Source: Rhodococcus jostii RHA1 (lineage in GTDB: Bacteria; Actinomycetota; Actinomycetes; Mycobacteriales; Mycobacteriaceae). From it: a DNA stretch of 64,000 nucleotides. Shown here piece after piece: positions 15,700 to 24,246 of this stretch (position 1 is the first letter of the stretch; each line of letters begins with the position of its first letter). Made by a program: the position numbers and the translations under genes. The stretch is taken from contig NC_008268.1 of NCBI RefSeq assembly GCF_000014565.1, positions 4,464,001 through 4,528,000 on the forward strand, in the 5' to 3' direction. A model generated the notes under the pieces. It searched no databases. It worked only from the letters and a program-made list of their open reading frames with translations, and had not been told where the DNA came from.

Positions 15700-16650
15700 C
15701 TACGCGCGAACGAGCTGGGTGTACTCCACCCCGGTCAGCTCGACGGACTTCTCCCACAGGGCCGCCGCGAGTTTCGTGTTCCGCGCCCCACCGGTGCGCG
15801 GCGAGCGCGCCACCGGTCCCCGAACCCCGAACAGTTCGTTCGGGCCCAGGTAGTCGTCCGTGCGGACGTCGGGCATCGTCGCCGCGTACAGCTGTCCGAG
15901 CGCGCCGTCCTTCTCGTCGTTGCCGACCATCCGCAATCCGAGGTGGGTCACGGCGAGAGCCCCCGGGATCGGCGGGGCCATCGAGTCGAAGAGATTGGTG
16001 GCGGCGATGCCGGGGTGCGTCGCCACCGAGAGAAGCGGAAGACCCGCGGCTGCACTGCGCCTGGCCAATTCGCCACTGAACAGAAGGTTGGCGAGCTTCG
16101 ACTGGTTGTACGCGCCCATCCGGGTGTACTTGCGGCGGTCGAAGTTCAGGTCGTCGAGCACGATCCGGCCGCGGCGGTGCGCGATGCTGGCGAGAGTCAC
16201 GACACGCGGCGCGGGAGCGCCGAGGAGTGCCGGGAGGAGCTGTCCGGTGAGCGCGAAATGGCCGAAATGGTTTGTGCCGATCTGCAGTTCGAAACCGTCC
16301 GCCGTACGGCCGAAGGGAACGGCCATCAGTCCCGCGTTGTTGATCAGCACGTCGATTCGCGGTGCGACCCCGCAGGCGTGCTGCGCTGCGTCACGGACCG
16401 AGGCCAGGTCGGTGAGGTCCAGAGGAATCAGGTGGTGCTCGGCGTCGCTGCCCGCCTTGCGTATCCGGGTGAGCGCGGCGGCGCCGGTCTGCGGATTGCG
16501 GCACGCGAGCAGGACCGTCGCGCCCGCACCGGCGAGCGCCGTCGCGGCGTGGAGCCCGAGTCCGTTGTTCGCGCCGGTGACGAGGACAGTCCTGCCCCAC
16601 TGGTCGGGGATGTCGCCGAACCCGAAGTGCCTGTTGTCGAGTGCTGTCAT
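15700..16650 (-). CDS. Short-chain dehydrogenase/reductase
   Basis: 316 residues. Rossmann motif TVLVTGANNGLGLHAA (TGxxxGxG), NNAG at ~108 and the catalytic Ser and YNQSK (YxxxK) at ~185. The size and sequence are those of the retinol-dehydrogenase-like SDR group. Located 27 bases after the ferredoxin-reductase gene, so it probably acts on the same hydrophobic alcohol or ketone pathway. Confidence 0.9.
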   Translation of the reverse strand: MTALDNRHFGFGDIPDQWGRTVLVTGANNGLGLHAATALAGAGATVLLACRNPQTGAAALTRIRKAGSDAEHHLIPLDLTDLASVRDAAQHACGVAPRIDVLINNAGLMAVPFGRTADGFELQIGTNHFGHFALTGQLLPALLGAPAPRVVTLASIAHRRGRIVLDDLNFDRRKYTRMGAYNQSKLANLLFSGELARRSAAAGLPLLSVATHPGIAATNLFDSMAPPIPGALAVTHLGLRMVGNDEKDGALGQLYAATMPDVRTDDYLGPNELFGVRGPVARSPRTGGARNTKLAAALWEKSVELTGVEYTQLVRA

Positions 16651-16677
16651 GAAGGAACCGTCTCCTCGGAGGTGCTG

Positions 16678-17745
16678 TCAGATGTCCAGGACGACGCGCT
16701 CGCCCTGGGTTCGTTCGACGCAGAGCAGCATCTGGCCGGAGGTCCGGCCCTCGTGCTCCACGCGGACGGCACAGGTGCCGCAGAACCCCTGTCGACAGGA
16801 GAAGGCGAGCCCGGGACGCACGTCGGAGATCGCGTCGAGCGCAGTCCGGTCGGCGGGAACGACGACCACCTCACCGGTGCGGGCGAGTTCGGCCTCGAAC
16901 GGCCGGCCGTCGACGATCGGTGGGGGCGAGAACCGCTCGTAGTGGAATTCGGCACCAGGCGGCAGGGCGTCGTCGATCGCCTCGATCATCGGGATCGGTC
17001 CGCAGCAGTACACCGCGGAAGTATCGGTCACCGCGCCGAGCAGCTCTGCTGCGGTGGGGATTCCGCCGTCGTCGTCGGTGCGCACCGACACCCGGTCGCC
17101 GAACTCCGCGAGCTGGTCCAGGAAGGGTAGCGACTCGCGGTTACGGCCGGTGTAGGCCATCGACCAGTCGAGGTCGAGGCGATGGGCAAGGCGCACCATC
17201 GGGAGGATGGGGGTGATCCCGATTCCGCCGGCGACGAAATGCAGGCCGTCGGCAGTCGATCCGTGTCCGGGCAATGCCAGGGGGAACGCGTTGTACGGGC
17301 CGCGGACCTTCACCGAGGCTCCGGGGTGCAGGGTGTCGTGGACCTCGAGTGAGCCTCCGCCGCCGTCGGGAAGGCGCCGCACCGCAATGGTGTACGCGCG
17401 ACTGTCTGCGGGGTCGCCGCACAGGGAGTACTGACGGCGCCGCCCGGACGGCAGCTCGAGGTCGAGATGCGCGCCCGGCCGCCACCGGTCGAGTTCGCCG
17501 CCGTTGGGCGCGGCCAGCGTGAGGCTCACGACGTTCTCGTCGTGCGCCACCACTCTGCGCTCACACACCAGCATTCGCCGGCTACCGTCGCTGACCGGTG
17601 GGGTGAGGTCGGTGCGGTAGAGGAAGCGCAACGACCGCATGTACGCGGTGGTGACACCGGCGACGGCACGCAGCAGCGGGTCGCGTTGCCGCTTCCCCCA
17701 CAGATCACCCGGTACGGAGGTCGGTGCCGGATACGTCGGAGTCAC
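16678..17745 (-). CDS. Ferredoxin reductase-like protein (FMN/FAD-NAD-2Fe2S)
   Basis: 355 residues, phthalate-dioxygenase-reductase type. Flavin domain with RRRQYSLCGDP (RxYS), NAD domain with GGIGITPILPM, C-terminal plant-type [2Fe-2S] with CRQGFCGTC and a fourth Cys in MLLCVER. Transfers electrons from NAD(P)H to an oxygenase. GTG start overlaps the stop of the upstream gene by one base (TAGTG). The partner oxygenase is not visible here; the PF10118-like di-iron type gene upstream is a candidate. Confidence 0.88.
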   Translation of the reverse strand: MTPTYPAPTSVPGDLWGKRQRDPLLRAVAGVTTAYMRSLRFLYRTDLTPPVSDGSRRMLVCERRVVAHDENVVSLTLAAPNGGELDRWRPGAHLDLELPSGRRRQYSLCGDPADSRAYTIAVRRLPDGGGGSLEVHDTLHPGASVKVRGPYNAFPLALPGHGSTADGLHFVAGGIGITPILPMVRLAHRLDLDWSMAYTGRNRESLPFLDQLAEFGDRVSVRTDDDGGIPTAAELLGAVTDTSAVYCCGPIPMIEAIDDALPPGAEFHYERFSPPPIVDGRPFEAELARTGEVVVVPADRTALDAISDVRPGLAFSCRQGFCGTCAVRVEHEGRTSGQMLLCVERTQGERVVLDI

Positions 17746-18648
17746 TACGCCGCCGCCCTCGCGGCAGGCGACTTGGCCAGGTAGGCGATCGCCTGCGCCG
17801 TGTCGCCCTCGGCCTGCGGCGAGTACCGGGGGTTCAGGTATCGGAGCGCACCCCGGAACAGGCTCGACAGCCCGGGCAGGGAACCCCGGCGCATCGCCGC
17901 GAACAGCCCGATCCACAGCGAGAAGTAGCCGCGGTCGCGCATGGTCGGGTCGGCGTGCACGATGAACTTCAGCCCGCGCGTCATCACCACGAGAAACGCG
18001 AGATACGACACCAGCATCGCGAGGTTGCGGCGGAAGTACCCCACCCCGAAGTGCATGGCGACGTCGTGAGCGACTGCGATGCTCGACCTCCTCCGCGCCG
18101 TGCCAGCGGTACAGGTCGGTCATGCTCGGGTCGGCGTCGAAGTCCTCGAGGCGCGCGTTCAGGATCCAGTCACCCAGGAATGCCGTCATGTGCTCGATCG
18201 CACCGATGAACGCGAGCCGTTCGACGAGTTGCTGACGCTGCGCGCGGGCGCTGCCCATCTCCCTGCGGCCCAGCACCTTCCGCATGAGGAATTCCGACTG
18301 CAGCACGAACGGCCGCGGATCCACGTCGTGTGCGTCCAGGAACTCGTACAGCACCACGTTGTGGGTCTCGGCGTGCATCGCTTCCTGCCCGATGAACCCG
18401 CGGACGTCGGCGCGGAGCCGGTCGTCGTTGATCAGGGGGAGCGCCTCGGTGAACGTGGCGCAGAACCACCGCTCCCCCTCGGGGAGGATCAGGTTGATCG
18501 CGCTGAGCGTGTGGGAGGCGATCGGTTCGCCGGGAATCCAGTGCAGCGGGGTCCGGGACCAGTCGAACTTCACGTTGCGTGCCTGCAGGGTCACGTCACC
18601 GGGGTCGACGTCGATCGCGTCGACCTTCTTTCCGTTCCGCAGTGCCAT
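17745..18648 (-). pseudogene. Metal-dependent hydrolase-like (PF10118) gene, frameshifted
   Basis: The family is a helical, metal-binding (probably di-iron) protein. The first ~190 residues from ATG 18648 (ribosome site GAGGAG) are good: HTLSAINLILPEGERWFCATF, GQEAMHAETHN, WHGAEEVEHR. Just after EVEHRS, near 18070-18080, the frame is lost and the rest continues one frame over: VAHDVAMHFGVGYFRRNLAMLV to the stop at 17745. The pattern fits loss of two bases in AGCGTCGC-like DNA. Both parts are otherwise undamaged, so the change is recent or a sequencing error. It heads the operon with the reductase, SDR and hydrolase genes. Confidence 0.82.
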
Positions 18649-18764
18649 CAGTGATCTCCTCGAAGTCGGCTTCGGGCGAGGGTTGCCGTTCGGCCGCGTT
18701 GCCGCTGGTACCGCGAGACACGATGAGCGTTACCCGCGGTTACGTTTTGTGCGAGTCGAGTGTC

Positions 18765-18784
18765 ACACCGGCGAACTTCGGTGT
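18765..18784. promoter_or_regulatory. Candidate TetR operator in the divergent promoter region
   Basis: ACACCG, 8 bases, CGGTGT: an inverted repeat in the 220-base region between the frameshifted hydrolase operon and the divergent TetR gene. Position fits a site controlling both directions. Confidence 0.4.
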
Positions 18785-18868
18785 CAACCACTACTGCCGT
18801 TGTCGGAACACGGTCCCGTACCCTGGGTATCGGCACGCGGTCCAACGAGTATTCGGAGTCCAGGCGAA

Positions 18869-19558
18869 GTGGCAGAAACAGACACCCCGCGGTCGTGGGA
18901 CCGGCGGGCACGCGCCCGTGAAGAGTTCATCGACGCCGCCTACCGGGTGATCGACACGCACGGCCCACGCCCGAGCATGAACGACATCGCCAAGGAAGCG
19001 GGGGCCACGAAGCCCCGGCTGTACCGGCACTTCGCAGACAAGGCCGACCTCTACAAGGCGATCGCCGACCGCACCACCCACGACGTCTACAAGCTGGTGG
19101 CGCCCAAGTTCAACTTCCTGCTCACCACACCGCACGAGGCGCTGAACCATGCCATCACCGGCTACGCAGAGGTGGTCGCCGAGCACCCGAACGTCTTCCG
19201 CTTCCTGGCGGACGGGGAGCTGAAACAGGACGGCGCGGGATCCGCCCTGTCCCTCGACGTCGAGCGCGACCTCACCGACCGGCTGGCCGGCGTCGCGTCG
19301 ACGATCTTCGAGTCCGTGTCCGCCGAAGTCTCCGACGTCCGGTTCACCGCCCGCGCCGCAGTCGGGATCATGGTCTCGACCACCGACCTCTGGCTCGAGT
19401 CGTCGAAGGGTTCCGCGAAACCGGACACCGAGTACTTCGTCGGCCAGGTGGCGCCCCTCGTGTGGGGCGTGCTCGACGCGTTCCTCCGTCGCAACGGGAT
19501 CGAACTCGACCCCACCGAACCGCTCTACCTCGCGCTCGCCCGCATCAACGCCCCGTGA
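18869..19558 (+). CDS. TetR-family regulator
   Basis: 229 residues from GTG 18869 (MAETDTPRSWDRRARAREEFIDAAYRVI). Helix-turn-helix PSMNDIAKEAGATKPRLYRHFADKADLYKAI. The C-terminal ligand domain is of the group often found beside lipid oxidation operons. Divergent from the operon 18648-14493 and its likely repressor. The TGA stop is the TGA of repeat R3 (CCCGTGAGT), so the gene ends exactly at the palindrome. Confidence 0.88.
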   Translation: MAETDTPRSWDRRARAREEFIDAAYRVIDTHGPRPSMNDIAKEAGATKPRLYRHFADKADLYKAIADRTTHDVYKLVAPKFNFLLTTPHEALNHAITGYAEVVAEHPNVFRFLADGELKQDGAGSALSLDVERDLTDRLAGVASTIFESVSAEVSDVRFTARAAVGIMVSTTDLWLESSKGSAKPDTEYFVGQVAPLVWGVLDAFLRRNGIELDPTEPLYLALARINAP

Positions 19559-19596
19559 GTACTCGTCAACCGCGGGTGGGTGACAAGTACTCACGG
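19552..19596. repeat. Palindromic repeat copy R3
   Basis: CCCGTGAGTACTCGTCAACC and mirror arm, a diverged copy. Convergent genes both end inside it: TetR at its first TGA and the DUF2064 gene at 19566, whose last ~9 residues (REYLSPTRG) are repeat-encoded. Probably a bidirectional hairpin terminator. Confidence 0.88.
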
Positions 19597-20240
19597 CGGA
19601 AGCGGCTGGACTCCGGGCAGAGGGCGGCGACCGGTGCGACGTCGGTCGCGTAGTCGACGTCGCGGAGCGTCGGCAGCGACAGCACCTCGGCGCCCGCCGC
19701 GAGGAGGGCCTCCCGGGTGAGGCGTCCGGTGTCCGGACCCGACGTGGGAACCGATCCGATCGCCTCCGTCGCCACGGCGTCGGGCACTCCGAGGATCCAC
19801 CACCCGCCGTCCTCCGCGAGTCCGAGGACGCATCGGCCCTTCCGCTCGGTGAGCAGGTCCGCCGATTCCGCGAGCAGGCCCGCCGTCACCTGCGGTGTGT
19901 CCATCCCGATCTGGAGTATCGGCAGGCCGAACGTGTCGAACGTGTCGGCGTGGGCGTTCACCAATCGCTCCGCGAAATTCTCACCCCGCTGCGGAAGCAC
20001 CGTGAAACAGTCCAGCGCCGAGGCGATGTCGGTGCCCCGGACCGCCCGGCCGAGGTCACCGGTCATCGCCACCACCCGCTGCGCGACGCGGGCACCGGTG
20101 ACGGCGTCCAGGGTGTCCAGCAGCGAGGCGGCAGCGAGGTCGGCGGCCCGGGCGTCGCCGACGTCCCGCGCGAGCCGGGTCTTCGCGAACCCGGGCACCG
20201 GCGCCTTCGCGACCACGAGTACTGCGACGTCGAGGCTCAC
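19566..20240 (-). CDS. DUF2064/TIGR04282-type glycosyltransferase-like protein
   Basis: 224 residues. Nucleotide-sugar-transferase (GT-A-like) fold: LVVAKAPVPGFAKTRLARDVGD at the start is the NTP-loop, IGMDTPQV holds an acidic metal site, and LGLAEDGGWWILG follows. Counterpart of Rv0540 in M. tuberculosis, which lies in the methylthioxylose (MTX) locus. GTG start overlaps the GT2 stop (GTGA). Public databases call this family arsenosugar glycosyltransferase, but no arsenic gene is near. It may make or transfer an activated sugar for the GT2 enzyme; not shown experimentally to my knowledge. C-terminal residues come from repeat R3. Confidence 0.82.
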   Translation of the reverse strand: MSLDVAVLVVAKAPVPGFAKTRLARDVGDARAADLAAASLLDTLDAVTGARVAQRVVAMTGDLGRAVRGTDIASALDCFTVLPQRGENFAERLVNAHADTFDTFGLPILQIGMDTPQVTAGLLAESADLLTERKGRCVLGLAEDGGWWILGVPDAVATEAIGSVPTSGPDTGRLTREALLAAGAEVLSLPTLRDVDYATDVAPVAALCPESSRFRREYLSPTRG

Positions 20241-20911
20241 CCGATCACCTTCCAGAAGTCGTGGACGGCGACGACGGTGCCTTTCAGCGAACCCGACACC
20301 TTCGACGCGCCGGCGGTGCGCGGCCGATACGTGATGTCGCGCTCCATGACCCGCCAGTGGGCGCGGCCGGCGAGCACGAGAAGCTGCAGCGGATAGCCCG
20401 ACCTGCGGTCGTCGACACCCAAGTCGAGGAGGTCCTGTCTGCGTACGGCTCGCATCGCCCCGAGATCGTGGATCGGCAGCCCGTACCGGCCCCGGAGTCG
20501 TGCGGCGACGACGGCGTTGCCGATCCTGCTGTGCAACGGCCACGTTCCACGCCGATCGGCCCGCCGCCGCCCCACGGCGAGGTCGGCGCCCGAGTTCAGC
20601 GCAGCGACGAGTCGCGGCAGTTCACCCGGATCCATCGAGCCGTCGCCGTCCAGCACACAGACCACCGGAGTCTGCGCCGCCAGCACCCCGGCGTGCACGG
20701 CCGAACCGTATCCCGGGACGTGCTCCCACACCACCGACGCACCGTGCGCCCCCGCGACCGCGGCGGTGCCGTCGGTGGAATTGTTGTCCACCACCACCGT
20801 CCGGTAGCCGGGTGGCACCGCGGCCAGCACTCCGGGCAGGGAACCGGCCTCGTTCATGCACGGGATCACGACGGTGACGTCCCGCGCAGAGATCGGCACG
20901 CGCTCAGACAC
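20237..20911 (-). CDS. GT2 glycosyltransferase, polyprenyl-phosphate-sugar synthase type (MTX locus)
   Basis: 224 residues. GT-A core: VTVVIPCMNEAGSLPGVLAAV, VVVDNNSTDGT, DxD-like CVLDGDGSMDPGEL, and a GxMRAVRRxDL acceptor region. Like dolichyl/decaprenyl-phosphate mannose synthases it probably loads a sugar on polyprenyl phosphate at the membrane face, but it has no membrane segment. It corresponds to Rv0539, one of the two genes genetically tied to methylthioxylose capping of lipoarabinomannan. GTG start, 8-base overlap with the epimerase gene. Confidence 0.85.
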   Translation of the reverse strand: MSERVPISARDVTVVIPCMNEAGSLPGVLAAVPPGYRTVVVDNNSTDGTAAVAGAHGASVVWEHVPGYGSAVHAGVLAAQTPVVCVLDGDGSMDPGELPRLVAALNSGADLAVGRRRADRRGTWPLHSRIGNAVVAARLRGRYGLPIHDLGAMRAVRRQDLLDLGVDDRRSGYPLQLLVLAGRAHWRVMERDITYRPRTAGASKVSGSLKGTVVAVHDFWKVIG

Positions 20912-21971
20912 GGGGAGGTCCCGCCGGCACCGCGTCCCTCAGGGGTGCGTGCGCGAACGCCGCGATCCCGTCGGCGGGCCTGATCTGCGCCCGGAATCCC
21001 AGCCGCTCCCGGGCCAGCCAGGGGTCGGCGACGATGTGCCGCACGTCGCCGGGGCGGTACTCGCCGGTCACGACGGGTTCGGGCCCGCCGTGCGAACGCG
21101 CAAGGGTCGCGGCCACCTCGCCGATCGTGATCGGGTGCCCCGAGCACACATTGAACGCCGCGAATCCGGGCAGCGCCGCCTCGACCGCGGCCACGTTCGC
21201 CGCCGCGACATCGTGGACGTGCACGAAATCCCGCGTCTGCCTGCCGTCCTCGAACACGTGCGGAGGATCGCCGTTCTCGAGGGCGGAACGGAACATCGCG
21301 GCCACCCCGGAATACGGGGTGTTACGCGGCATGCGATCGCCGTACACGTTGTGATAGCGCAGAGCCGTCACGGAACCACCGGTGGCCAGTGCCCAGGCGA
21401 GCGCGTAGTTCTCCTGGGCGACCTTGCCTGCGGCGTAGAGACTCCGCGGACGCAGCGGCGAGTGTTCCTCCACGAGTGCCCACTCGAGGGGCTCTCCCGT
21501 GTCGGGATCCGTCTCGTCGAAGAACCCCGCCGCCAGGTCCTCGGCCCGGCGGGCGGCCGGTTCCACGAACTCGCCCCGCCCGTTGCGGTACCGGCCTTCT
21601 CCGTAGACGACCATCGACGACGCGAGTATCAGCGTCTCGCAACCCGACTCGTGCATCGCGGCGAGCAGCGTCGCCGTACCGAGATCGTTGTGGCTGGCGT
21701 AGGCCGGCGCATCACGCACATCCACACCGGCGCCGACGACGGCGGCCTGATGACACACGACGTCCACCCCCCTCAACAGTTCGATCAGAGCGGGACGGTC
21801 GCGGACGTCGGCTCGTCGCACACCGTCCGGCGGTTCGGGGTCGGCACCGTGCGCGGACGGGAGCAGGGCATCCACGGCCACGACGTCGTGACCGGCTTCG
21901 ATCAGCGCGGCGTGGACGTGGCCGCCGATGAATCCGGCTGCACCCGTGAGCAGTACACGTGTTCCCATCAT
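20904..21971 (-). CDS. NAD-dependent sugar epimerase/dehydratase (MTX locus)
   Basis: 355 residues, extended SDR: VLLTGAAGFIGGHVHAAL (GxxGxxG), catalytic SSMVVYGEG and the YAAGKVAQE motif (YxxxK), RYHNVYGDRM, then a UDP-sugar-epimerase C-terminus. Counterpart of GalE3 (Rv0536). In the MTX pathway an epimerase is needed to turn the ribo-configured 5-methylthio sugar released by MTA phosphorylase into the xylo form; this enzyme is the natural candidate (inference). ATG overlaps the mtnP stop (ATGATG). Confidence 0.85.
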   Translation of the reverse strand: MMGTRVLLTGAAGFIGGHVHAALIEAGHDVVAVDALLPSAHGADPEPPDGVRRADVRDRPALIELLRGVDVVCHQAAVVGAGVDVRDAPAYASHNDLGTATLLAAMHESGCETLILASSMVVYGEGRYRNGRGEFVEPAARRAEDLAAGFFDETDPDTGEPLEWALVEEHSPLRPRSLYAAGKVAQENYALAWALATGGSVTALRYHNVYGDRMPRNTPYSGVAAMFRSALENGDPPHVFEDGRQTRDFVHVHDVAAANVAAVEAALPGFAAFNVCSGHPITIGEVAATLARSHGGPEPVVTGEYRPGDVRHIVADPWLARERLGFRAQIRPADGIAAFAHAPLRDAVPAGPPRV

Positions 21972-22774
21972 GGCAACTCGATCGGCAGTGTCACACCCTC
22001 GTGGACGCGACAGGCTTCACAGGGTCCCTCGGGGGCGGCGGCGATCGCGGACCGCACCAGCGTCTTCAAGGACCCGAGATTGCGCTGGAACTCGGCGAAC
22101 ACGTCCACTGCGCGTACCCCGTCGCCGGCCTCGATTCCCGCATCGAGGTCGGTGACCAAAGCGATGGTGGCGTAGCACATCTCGAGTTCCCGAGCGAGGA
22201 CCGCCTCGGGGTGGCCCGTCATGTTGACGAGAGTCCAGCCCTGCCGGGCGAACCACAGACTCTCCGCCCTGGTCGAGAAGCGCGGTCCCTCGACCACCAC
22301 CAGCACCCCGCCCTCCACGGTGCCCGGTCGGGCGGCGGCCTTGCGCAGGTCCGAGCAGTACGGGTCGGCGAACTGGACGTGCACGCCGCCTCCGTCGAAG
22401 TAGGTCTGCGTGCGGCCGCTGGTGCGGTCGACCAACTGATCCGGCACGACCATCGAGCCCGGTCCCAGGTCGGGGGTGAGGCTCCCGGCGGCGCAGGGCG
22501 CGAACACCTGCCGCACGCCCAGCGTGCGCAGCGCCCACAGGTTCGCGCGGTACGGGATGGTGTGGGGCGCGAATTCGTGCCGGACGCCGTGGCGGGGGAG
22601 GAACGCCACCCGCCTGCCCTCCACGTCGCCGACGGTGATCGCGGCGCTGGGGCTGCCGTACGGAGTGTCGATCGTGACTTCCGCGGCGTCCTCGTCGAAG
22701 AACGAGTAGAAGCCGCTCCCGCCGATCACGGCGACGTCCGCGCGGCCCAATTCGCGTGCACTCATTGCGGTCAT
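21968..22774 (-). CDS. mtnP: S-methyl-5'-thioadenosine phosphorylase
   Basis: 268 residues. Cleaves 5'-methylthioadenosine with phosphate to adenine and 5-methylthioribose-1-phosphate. Visible motifs: VAVIGGSGFYSF, phosphate/nucleoside region PRHGVRHEFAPHTIPYRANLWALRTLGV, and NMTGHPEAVLARELEMCYATIALVTDLDAG, which holds the base-binding Asp. First gene of a four-gene series (mtnP, epimerase, GT2, DUF2064) joined by overlaps, in the same order as M. tuberculosis Rv0535-Rv0536-Rv0539-Rv0540. Its product is the expected source of the methylthio sugar. Confidence 0.93.
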   Translation of the reverse strand: MTAMSARELGRADVAVIGGSGFYSFFDEDAAEVTIDTPYGSPSAAITVGDVEGRRVAFLPRHGVRHEFAPHTIPYRANLWALRTLGVRQVFAPCAAGSLTPDLGPGSMVVPDQLVDRTSGRTQTYFDGGGVHVQFADPYCSDLRKAAARPGTVEGGVLVVVEGPRFSTRAESLWFARQGWTLVNMTGHPEAVLARELEMCYATIALVTDLDAGIEAGDGVRAVDVFAEFQRNLGSLKTLVRSAIAAAPEGPCEACRVHEGVTLPIELP

Positions 22775-22794
22775 GCAGTCAATCCTCCGTCGTT

Positions 22795-24207
22795 ATGCTG
22801 GGCGCGAGTGCGACTTTCGCCGAAGGAGATGACGTCATCGGATCCCCGCAGCGCGCCGAGGAGCGGAATTTCCGGTACTGCGACGTCGTGGGCGCCGCAC
22901 TCGCCCTGATCCTGGTGGTGGTCGCGTTCGTCGTCCCGCGCCTGGGAAACGAGACGATCACACCCATCGTCCACCGCACCGCGGAGAGCGTGCGGGACTT
23001 CGCGGACGCCGCGCCGCTGTTCGGATTCCGCGACGTGCACGTCGGGTGGGGGACGCCCGTCGCCGTCGGCGTCGCGGTCGCGGTCGTGTCGTGGGGGCCG
23101 GGCCTGGCGCAGAGGCTGGCGTGGCGTCGTCTCACCGTGGGAGTGTGGCTCGCGTCCGCCCTGTGGGCGATGGCGCTCGCGCTGGTCGACGGCTGGCAGC
23201 GTGGATTCGCTCGGCGCCTGACCTCGACCGACGAGTATCTCCACGAGGTTCCTCGTGTCACGGACATCCCCGCGACGCTGCGCGGTTTTGCGGGACGAAT
23301 CCTGGACCTGCAGCCCGATTCGTGGACCACGCACGTGTCCGGACATCCGCCCGGTGCGCTCCTGACGTTCGTCTGGCTCGACCGGATCGGACTCGACGGC
23401 GGCGCCTGGGCGTCCGCGCTGTGCGTCGCGGTCGGATCCAGCGCCGGTGCCGCCGTGATCGTCGCCGTCCGTGCGCTCGGTGACGAGGCCATGGCTCGTC
23501 GCGCGGCCCCGTTCCTCGTCCTCGCACCCGCCGCGATCTGGGTGGCGGTGTCGGCGGACGCACTGTTCGCCGGCGTGGTGGCGTGGGGGATCGCCCTGCT
23601 GGCCCTCTCGGCGACTCGTACCGTCCCGGTCCCCGCGCTCGTCGCGGTGACGGCGGGTGTGCTGCTCGGATTCGGTGTCTACCTCAGCTACGGCCTCACG
23701 CTGATGGCGATCCCGGCGGTCGCCGTTCTGATGATCGCGCGCACGGCCCGCCCGCTGGTCGGCGCCCTGGCCGGTGCGCTCGCGGTGGCGGCCGTGTTCA
23801 CGCTGTACGGATTCTGGTGGTTCGACGGCTACCAGCTGGTGCAGGAACGGTACTACCAGGGCATCGCATCGGATCGTCCCTTCGCCTACTGGGGCTGGGC
23901 CAACTTCGCGTCGCTCGTCTGCGCGGTGGGGTTGGCGGTACCCGCCGCACTGCCCCGGGCGTTCGCCTGGACGCGGGTGCGGGCACTGTCGCCGGTTCCC
24001 GTCCTCGTGCTCTCCGCGCTGGCGGCGGTGGTGATCGCCGATCTGAGCGCGTTGAGCAAGGCGGAGACCGAGCGGATCTGGTTGCCGTTCGAAGTGTGGC
24101 TTCTCGCCGCCCCCGCACTCCTGCCGCGCGGAAGCCATCGGTTCTGGCTCGCAGTGCAGGCCGCCGGTGCGCTGGCCGTCAACCATCTGCTGTTCACGAA
24201 CTGGTGA
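22795..24207 (+). CDS. GT-C-like integral membrane glycosyltransferase (MTX locus)
   Basis: About 470 residues and 10-12 membrane segments. Counterpart of Rv0541c: same divergent orientation, and a conserved non-membrane loop SWTTHVSGHPPGALLTF. It would transfer a lipid-linked sugar outside the membrane, in this pathway the methylthioxylose cap. Start uncertain: ATG 22795 gives a hydrophilic leader with no ribosome site, whereas GAAGGAG at 22822-22828 points to a start near 22837, where only ATC is in frame. It lies 20 bases from the divergent mtnP start, so both share a promoter region. Confidence 0.8.
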   Translation: MLGASATFAEGDDVIGSPQRAEERNFRYCDVVGAALALILVVVAFVVPRLGNETITPIVHRTAESVRDFADAAPLFGFRDVHVGWGTPVAVGVAVAVVSWGPGLAQRLAWRRLTVGVWLASALWAMALALVDGWQRGFARRLTSTDEYLHEVPRVTDIPATLRGFAGRILDLQPDSWTTHVSGHPPGALLTFVWLDRIGLDGGAWASALCVAVGSSAGAAVIVAVRALGDEAMARRAAPFLVLAPAAIWVAVSADALFAGVVAWGIALLALSATRTVPVPALVAVTAGVLLGFGVYLSYGLTLMAIPAVAVLMIARTARPLVGALAGALAVAAVFTLYGFWWFDGYQLVQERYYQGIASDRPFAYWGWANFASLVCAVGLAVPAALPRAFAWTRVRALSPVPVLVLSALAAVVIADLSALSKAETERIWLPFEVWLLAAPALLPRGSHRFWLAVQAAGALAVNHLLFTNW

Positions 24208-24246
24208 CGGCCGGCGCATCCGAGGTGCCGTTCGGGGGGCAGACGG

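Noticed and set aside
19566..20240. Arsenosugar biosynthesis, suggested by the database name of the DUF2064 family
   Set aside because: No ArsM, radical-SAM ArsS or arsenic resistance gene is present, while all neighbours match the methylthioxylose locus.
22795..22837. ATC start for the GT-C-like gene at 22837
   Set aside because: The ribosome site GAAGGAG is attractive, but ATC starts are very rare; ATG 22795 was kept with low certainty on the start.
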